Assembly: GCA_947651335.1 (NCBI GenBank)
Contig: CANSYV010000022.1
Location: 1-10,587 of the forward strand
Direction: 5' to 3'
Source of the DNA: an uncultured Lachnospiraceae bacterium
GTDB lineage: Bacteria; Bacillota; Clostridia; Lachnospirales; Lachnospiraceae
Length of the DNA: 10,587 bases
Position numbers and translations under genes: made by a program
The notes under the pieces: model-generated
Told to the model about the DNA's origin: nothing
Seen by the model: only the letters and a program-made list of their open reading frames with translations
Databases searched by the model: none
Shown here: positions 7,020 through 10,587 of the stretch, in pieces
Position numbering within the stretch: the first letter of the stretch is position 1
Layout: each line of letters begins with the position of its first letter

Positions 7020-7750
7020 ATGAAATTTAATATCAGAGAATTTGATCAATACAGGGAAAACAACCGCCTGGAAGTCAAAAGGGCAAAAGATGGCCTTCCA
7101 AACAGTCTGTGGGACACTTATTCTTCCATGGCAAACTGTTACGGCGGAATTATCCTTCTGGGTGTAGATGAAAAAAGTGACGGCAGCCTGGTCTCCACTG
7201 GACTTAAGAATGTGGAAAAACTCCGGAAAGATTTCTGGAACACAATCAATAACACAAAGAAAGAATCCAGAATATATCCGCACAGGCAGAGAGCAGATGC
7301 TCAAAGGAGGCATCTCCGATCCAAGAAATAAAGCTCTGATGAAAATGTTCAATATGATTGGTATCGGAGAACGTGCCGGAAGCGGTGTTCCGGATATCTT
7401 TGCCGTCTGGTCTTCCCAAGGCTGGACGGAACCAATCGTTGAGGAACAGTATGACCCCGACCGGACAATTTTAACGCTTGTTTTTTCAGAAAAACAGGCG
7501 GAAAAAACAAGCGGAAAAAACAGGCGGAAACGGACAGGCCAATAAAACAGCCGTGAATAAAGAATTGATCATTTCCTTTCTTGCCTCGGCCGGTGAAGTC
7601 AAAACAGCCGATATCGCACATGAAATCAACCTCAGCCTATCCCGCACAAGAGTGCTTCTCTCAGAGCTGACAAGAGAAGGCCGGATTCGGGCAGATGGAA
7701 ACGGAAGGTCACGCAGATATTCTCTGCCGGATACTTTACCCTCCGCATGA
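7020..7750 (+). pseudogene. Decayed AlbA_2/HATPase-type putative regulator
   Basis: Three reading frames each carry part of one protein family. From ATG 7020 to about 7265 there is an AlbA_2 (Schlafen-type) domain: LEVKRAKDGLPNSLWDTYS, CYGGIILLGVDE and the WNTINN segment. At about 7265-7275 the match jumps by +1 frame straight to the family's C-terminal region (GGISDPRNKALMKMF, GERAGSGVPDIF), so most of the ATP-binding domain is gone. A second frame change near 7501-7507 leads to a C-terminal winged-helix-like segment ending at 7750. Intact relatives are, from memory, about 450-500 residues; only about 240 codons remain. GGAGGAAG at 7000-7007 is the probable old ribosome binding site. The pieces are well conserved, so decay looks recent. 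Translation of short N- or C-terminal pieces cannot be excluded. Confidence 0.87.
7489..7526 (+). repeat. Tandem 12/13-bp repeat causing a frameshift
   Basis: Three consecutive units begin GAAAAA and end GCG: 7489-7500 (12 bp), 7501-7513 (13 bp) and 7514-7526 (13 bp). Unit 1 encodes EKQA. Unit 2 with one A fewer would also encode EKQA through synonymous CAA. Removing that A restores the frame into the downstream EKTGGNGQANKTAVNK segment. A one-base expansion of the A-run is the simplest cause of the second lesion in the pseudogene. Confidence 0.75.
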
Positions 7751-7791
7751 GTGCAAAGATTATAAGCAAAAGGCGGTAAATTACTATAGAC

Positions 7792-7827
7792 GCAGCTTCC
7801 CGGATACATAAGTACCCGGGAAGCTGC
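7792..7827. terminator. Perfect 12-bp inverted repeat between convergent genes
   Basis: GCAGCTTCCCGG (7792-7803) and its exact complement (7816-7827) flank a 12-nt loop that can add three more pairs (TAC with GTA). It lies between the pseudogene end and the stop of the minus-strand DUF134-NifX gene, where a bidirectional terminator would be expected. Neither strand has a clean T-run after the stem, so terminator activity is uncertain. It may instead protect transcript ends. Confidence 0.45.
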
Positions 7828-7866
7828 ATATTCTGCCTCTAAGTTTTCATTCTTTATGGGATATTC

Positions 7867-8649
7867 CTAATGCCCCGCACACCCATGCTTGTCTTCTCCG
7901 CAGTGATGCTCCCCGCAGGAGTGTCCTTCTCCGTGGTCATGATGGTCACAGTGTACATTGGGATTATACGCCAGTACCCCTTCTGCCAAAGCCCGGGCTG
8001 CATCGTCTGCGCTGCCCGCGACACCGCCGTAAAGCTGGATTCCCGCCTGAGCCAGAGCATTCTGCGCACCGCCGCCGATACCGCCGCAGATTAATGCATT
8101 CACACCGTTTTCCAAAAGGAATCCTGCCAGTGCGCCGTGGCCGCTTCCCATGGTATCAACCACCTGTTCTTTGACAATTTTTTTATCTTCTACATCATAG
8201 AGCTTAAACTGCTCCGTATGTCCAAAATGCTGAAAAATCTCTCCGTTTTCATAAGTCACTGCAATTCTCATTGTATTTTCTCCTTTCTGATATAAGACGT
8301 TTATGAGGCCAGCTCCCGGAATCCGCCTGCACAGCTTCTTCCTGCGGCAGTCTGCCGTCCCGTCGCAGAGACGGTAATTTCCCCCAGATATACGGATTCC
8401 CTTGCCGTTTACCAGACTGTCGGCAATTTTATAGCGGGCATTCTGATAAATCTCCGTGACTGTAGTCCTGGAAATCTCCATCAAAGCCGCACATTGCTCG
8501 TGGGTCTTTTTTTCAAAGTCCACCAGCCGGATCACCTCATATTCATCCACCGTAAGCACTGTGGATTCCCCGGAGGAAATGCCTCCCGGGGCAAACGTAT
8601 CATAAGCCGGTTCTGAACACACTCTCCGGCAGCGCTGGGGTCTCGCCAC
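7867..8649 (-). CDS. DUF134 (UPF0251) - NifX-like fused protein
   Basis: The 260-residue ORF joins two known families. Residues 1 to about 110 are a DUF134/UPF0251 DNA-binding-like domain (start MARPQRCRRV, then VDEYEVIRLVDFE and a helix-turn-helix at about 48-75). It has a cysteine series at 95, 101 and 107. Residues 127 to about 230 form a dinitrogenase iron-molybdenum cofactor domain of the NifB/NifX type (MRIAVTYENG, HFGHTEQF, CGGIGGGAQNAL). The last 28 residues contain nine His and four Cys, suggesting metal or cluster binding. The start is GTG 8649, with AAAGGGAG (8658-8665) 8 nt upstream. An ATG at 8657 lies in another frame. No nif structural genes are nearby, so nitrogenase assembly is not implied; a metal- or redox-responsive regulator is plausible. 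An internal ribosome binding site may also yield the second domain alone. Confidence 0.88.
   Translation of the reverse strand: MARPQRCRRVCSEPAYDTFAPGGISSGESTVLTVDEYEVIRLVDFEKKTHEQCAALMEISRTTVTEIYQNARYKIADSLVNGKGIRISGGNYRLCDGTADCRRKKLCRRIPGAGLINVLYQKGENTMRIAVTYENGEIFQHFGHTEQFKLYDVEDKKIVKEQVVDTMGSGHGALAGFLLENGVNALICGGIGGGAQNALAQAGIQLYGGVAGSADDAARALAEGVLAYNPNVHCDHHDHGEGHSCGEHHCGEDKHGCAGH
8269..8286 (-). promoter_or_regulatory. Internal ribosome binding site and ATG for a separate NifX-like product
   Basis: Inside the composite ORF, AAAGGAG (plus-strand 8280-8286) sits exactly 8 nt before an in-frame ATG (8269-8271). The ATG coincides with the natural N-terminus of the NifX-like domain (MRIAVTYENGE). 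Translation from here gives 134 residues ending at 7867. It is a stronger site than that of many genes in the window. Two nested products from one message are therefore likely, or the fusion arose by loss of a stop codon. Confidence 0.6.
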
Positions 8650-8688
8650 ACAATCATCTCCCTTTGGTTTCCGTTATATGTTGTTAAT

Positions 8689-8717
8689 ATAGTAACGCTG
8701 TTTCCGATATATGTCAA
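8689..8717 (-). promoter_or_regulatory. Promoter of the DUF134-NifX gene with overlapping palindrome
   Basis: On the minus strand TTGACA (8712-8717), a 17-bp spacer and TACTAT (8689-8694) form a sigma-A promoter. A 14-bp near-palindrome, GTTAATATAGTAAC on the plus strand (8683-8696), matches in six of seven pairs and covers the -10. It could be an operator, perhaps for autoregulation by the DUF134 domain. That role is inference. Confidence 0.6.
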
Positions 8718-8742
8718 GAACTTTTTTGTCCAATACCTGCAC

Positions 8743-8785
8743 ATGGGCAATTTCCCATTCCACCCCTTGCATTCTTCCTCAAGAA
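8743..8785. promoter_or_regulatory. Two short dyads in the divergent DUF134-NifX/MATE control region
   Basis: ATGGG (8743-8747) pairs with CCCAT (8754-8758) around CAATTT, just before the transporter -35. TTCTT (8772-8776) pairs with AAGAA (8781-8785) within the transporter promoter spacer. Both are of operator size. With arms of only 5 bp, chance is a real alternative. Confidence 0.3.
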
Positions 8786-8795
8786 CCGCTATAGT
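8767..8795 (+). promoter_or_regulatory. Candidate promoter for the MATE gene, placed for a leaderless message
   Basis: TTGCAT (8767-8772), a 17-bp spacer and TATAGT (8790-8795) form a candidate promoter. The predicted start falls about 8801-8804, at or a few bases before the ATG at 8804. The -35 is weak (3 of 6) and the -10 good (5 of 6). Confidence 0.45.
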
Positions 8796-8803
8796 ATTAT
8801 ATT

Positions 8804-10177
8804 ATGGAAGAAAAAGAACAAGTAAAAAGTACAAAAAACATCCAATTATTTGAAAACGCCCCCATTCCCAAAGCAGTCATGTCCATGTCTGTTCCCACCA
8901 TTATCAGTTCCCTGGTGATGGTGATCTACAATATGGCAGATACATACTTTGTGGGAATGCTGAACAGCCCTGTCCAAAATGCGGCTGTCACTCTGGCCGC
9001 GCCTGTTCTGCTGGCTTTTAACGCAGTAACCAATCTGTTCGGCGTGGGAACCTCCAGCATGATGAGCCGGGCCCTGGGCAGGAAGGATTACGAGACCGTA
9101 CGCCGCAGCTCTGCCTTTGGCTTCTACTGTGCGCTTTTTTTCAGTATTTTATTCTCCGCCCTGTATACGGTGTTCCATGTGCCCCTGCTGACTCTCCTGG
9201 GCGCAGATGCCCGGACAGCTGCTGCCACCGGAGCCTACCTGAAGTGGACGGTTACCTGCGGGGCTGCTCCCGCCATTATGAATGTGATTTTGGCTTATCT
9301 GGTCCGCTCGGAGGGCTTTTCCCTCCACGCCAGCATCGGCACCATGAGCGGCTGTCTGCTGAATATAATCCTGGACCCGTTTTTCATCCTCCCCTGGGGG
9401 CTGAACCTGGGTGCGTCCGGCGCGGGGCTGGCCACATTTTTATCCAACTGCGCCGCCTGCCTTTATTTTTTCGTTTTACTTTTTATCCGGCGCAGGCGGA
9501 CTTATGTGTGCATCCGCCCGGACATGTTCCGGCTTGACCGCTTTGTTGTGTCCGGGGTGTGCGGTGTGGGCATTCCCTCCTCCATTCAGAATCTGCTGAA
9601 TGTGACCGGTATGACTGTGCTGAACAATTTTACAGCCGCCTTCGGCTCAGATGCTGTAGCAGCCATGGGCATTGCGCAGAAAATCAGCATGGTTCCCATG
9701 TACATCGCGCTGGGTCTGTCACAGGGCATCATGCCTTTGATCAGCTACAATTACGGAAGCAGAAACGTACCCCGCATGAAAAAGGTGATCCTGTTTTCCA
9801 CGAAAATCGCCCTGTCTTTTATGGTGGTGGTATGCCTGGGCTGTTACCTGGGCTCGGATTTCCTGATTTCACTGTTTATGAAGAACGAGACTATTATCGC
9901 CTATGGAGGTGCCTTCCTGCGGGGGCTGTGCCTGTCCACGCCCTTCATGTGTATGGACTTCCTGGCAGTGGGTGTCTTTCAGTCCTGCGGAATGGGCAGA
10001 AAGGCGTTCCTGTTTGCCATTCTGCGGAAAATCGTTCTGGAAATTCCAGCGCTTTTCCTCTGGAATTATTTCTGGCCCCTTTATGGACTGGCCTACGCCC
10101 AGCTCACCGCGGAGGCAGTTCTGTCTGTTGCGGCTGTCCTGGTGCTTTACCGTCTGTTCCGCAGCCTGGAGCGTTAA
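8804..10177 (+). CDS. MATE family efflux transporter
   Basis: This is a polytopic inner-membrane drug/sodium (or proton) antiporter of the multidrug and toxic compound extrusion family, 457 residues. The sequence is hydrophobic throughout with about 12 membrane segments in two similar halves. Family features include the first helix IISSLVMVIYNMADTYFVG (about 33-51), SRALGRKD (88-95) after helix 2, and LDPFFI (190-195). The second half has the segment SQGIMPLISYNYGSRN. It resembles MepA/NorM-like proteins of Firmicutes; the substrate is unknown. The ATG at 8804 is the only reasonable start, as an in-frame TAG lies at 8792-8794. There is no Shine-Dalgarno sequence before the ATG, unlike every other intact gene here. 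The gene is divergent from the DUF134-NifX gene and probably monocistronic. Confidence 0.95.
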   Translation: MEEKEQVKSTKNIQLFENAPIPKAVMSMSVPTIISSLVMVIYNMADTYFVGMLNSPVQNAAVTLAAPVLLAFNAVTNLFGVGTSSMMSRALGRKDYETVRRSSAFGFYCALFFSILFSALYTVFHVPLLTLLGADARTAAATGAYLKWTVTCGAAPAIMNVILAYLVRSEGFSLHASIGTMSGCLLNIILDPFFILPWGLNLGASGAGLATFLSNCAACLYFFVLLFIRRRRTYVCIRPDMFRLDRFVVSGVCGVGIPSSIQNLLNVTGMTVLNNFTAAFGSDAVAAMGIAQKISMVPMYIALGLSQGIMPLISYNYGSRNVPRMKKVILFSTKIALSFMVVVCLGCYLGSDFLISLFMKNETIIAYGGAFLRGLCLSTPFMCMDFLAVGVFQSCGMGRKAFLFAILRKIVLEIPALFLWNYFWPLYGLAYAQLTAEAVLSVAAVLVLYRLFRSLER

Positions 10178-10239
10178 CGATATTCGGCAGGCTTTCCGGG
10201 CATTTGAAAATATAGACCGGAAATTAACGGAGCAGATTC

Positions 10240-10272
10240 TTCCCACCACACATACAGAATGCGTGGTGGGAA
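10240..10272 (+). terminator. Stem-loop after the MATE gene
   Basis: TTCCCACCACAC (10240-10251) pairs with GCGTGGTGGGAA (10261-10272) at 11 of 12 positions around a 9-nt loop. It begins 62 bp past the MATE stop. No T-run follows, so it may be a factor-assisted terminator or a transcript-stabilising 3' structure rather than a classical intrinsic terminator. Confidence 0.45.
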
Positions 10273-10289
10273 TACAAAGAAAACATATA

Positions 10290-10367
10290 TCACCTTTCAT
10301 TCTCCTCTGCCTCATCTGTTAGGCCGTTCTTTTCATATATTTCCGCAGCATATTCTGCCGTCAGCAT
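10290..10367 (-). CDS. Possible 25-residue ORF (doubtful)
   Basis: An ATG at 10367 with GGAGG 5 nt upstream (plus-strand 10373-10377) opens a 25-codon frame. The product is highly charged (begins MLTAEYAAEIYEKNG) and amphipathic-looking. The same frame stays open a little further upstream, back to a TAA, so it may instead be the tail of a decayed gene. No family is recognised and no promoter was found. This is a weak call in an otherwise gene-free stretch (10178-10539). Confidence 0.2.
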   Translation of the reverse strand: MLTAEYAAEIYEKNGLTDEAEENER

Positions 10368-10445
10368 AGCATCCTCCGGTAAACCAATCCAAAATTATTA
10401 TAGATATCTGCCTTAAAAGACAGGGTGGTTTTGACGAAGTTTTGA

Positions 10446-10457
10446 GAGAAATTTCTC
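10446..10457. promoter_or_regulatory. Perfect 12-bp palindrome upstream of the edge promoter
   Basis: GAGAAATTTCTC is a perfect palindrome ending 19 bp before the -35 of the next promoter. Its position suits an activator site. No specific regulator can be named. Confidence 0.35.
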
Positions 10458-10476
10458 AATTTATGGCAGAACCTCA

Positions 10477-10505
10477 TTGACAAGACGAAATACTCTCCAT
10501 ATAAT
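10477..10505 (+). promoter_or_regulatory. Full-consensus sigma-A promoter
   Basis: TTGACA (10477-10482), exactly 17 bp, then TATAAT (10500-10505): all twelve bases match consensus. Transcription would start near 10512, with a leader of about 28 nt to the ATG at 10540. Such a strong promoter is normally held in check, which fits the overlapping dyad at 10501-10525. Confidence 0.85.
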
Positions 10506-10525
10506 TAAACTATGAGTTTAATTAT
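10501..10525. promoter_or_regulatory. 25-bp operator-like dyad over the transcription start
   Basis: ATAATTAAAC (10501-10510) and GTTTAATTAT (10516-10525) are perfect 10-bp arms around TATGA. The dyad overlaps the last five bases of the -10 and spans the expected start site, a classic repressor position (MarR- or TetR-type sites look like this). A small hairpin at the mRNA 5' end is an alternative. The regulator may be the cut gene itself. Confidence 0.6.
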
Positions 10526-10539
10526 TGTGAGGAGGAACA

Positions 10540-10587
10540 ATGTGCCTGTCTGAAAAGCCCGGACAGTCTAAAAACACCATGTATTAT
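10540..10587 (+). CDS. 5' end of an unidentified gene, cut by the window edge
   Basis: ATG 10540 follows GGAGG (10531-10535) after 4 nt. The 16 visible codons (starting MCLSEKPGQSK) remain open to the edge. The preceding full-consensus promoter supports a real gene. Too little is visible to name a family. Autoregulation through the dyad at 10501-10525 would suggest a small transcription factor, but that is a guess. Confidence 0.6.
   Translation, partial: MCLSEKPGQSKNTMYY

Noticed and set aside
7501..7508. A AAA AAC slippery heptamer suggesting programmed -1 frameshifting in the regulator gene
   Set aside because: The downstream conserved frame needs a +1 (or -2) shift, not -1, and the gene also carries a large deletion, so it is read as a pseudogene.
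7792..7827. Inverted repeat as the end of an insertion sequence
   Set aside because: No transposase, no target duplication and no second copy in the window; a hairpin between convergent transcription units is the simpler reading.
7867..8649. Nitrogenase gene cluster
   Set aside because: Only a NifX-like domain is present, fused to DUF134; such domains are common in non-diazotrophic anaerobes and no nif structural genes are nearby.
9559..10215. 218-residue plus-strand ORF within the MATE gene
   Set aside because: Out-of-frame overlap of a well-conserved membrane protein gene; no domain recognised.

Overview
The window reads as a chromosomal segment of an anaerobic Firmicute, most likely a gut Lachnospiraceae/Clostridia member. 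This rests on strong purine-rich ribosome binding sites, sigma-A-type promoters, moderate GC and protein families typical of that group. The species assignment is inference; there is no rRNA or other phylogenetic marker here.

Left block (about 65-5161): one promoter is followed by four same-strand genes. They encode diaminopropionate ammonia-lyase (ygeX), a YgeY-type M20 metallohydrolase, a YgeW-type carbamoyltransferase and carbamate kinase (arcC, yqeA in E. coli). The block ends at a textbook intrinsic terminator. In E. coli the equivalent genes belong to the selenium/purine-associated ygeW-ygeX-ygeY-hyuA-yqeA cluster. A plausible reading is the end of an anaerobic purine-derived ureide route. 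YgeY and YgeW would remove ureido/carbamoyl groups, YgeW giving carbamoyl phosphate and a diaminopropionate-type product. ArcC would make ATP from the carbamoyl phosphate, and YgeX would turn 2,3-diaminopropionate into pyruvate and ammonia. The hydantoinase, xanthine dehydrogenase, ygfK and ssnA partners are not in the window.

Middle (5132-6937): yqeC, a P-loop maturation factor linked to selenium-dependent molybdenum hydroxylases, lies convergent to arcC, and its last nine codons overlap the arcC terminator. Divergent from yqeC is a metallo-beta-lactamase-fold hydrolase of the COG1237 type with its own good promoter.

Right (6938-10587): there is a decayed AlbA_2/ATP-binding regulator pseudogene with an internal deletion and a frameshift. 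Next, on the minus strand, is a DUF134-NifX-like composite gene that carries an internal ribosome binding site and start. Divergent from it is a MATE efflux transporter whose mRNA appears close to leaderless. A 362-bp gap after the transporter holds stem-loops, a doubtful 25-codon ORF and a consensus promoter with a 25-bp operator-like dyad. That promoter drives a gene cut by the window edge. No tRNA, rRNA, CRISPR array, insertion sequence or transposase was seen.
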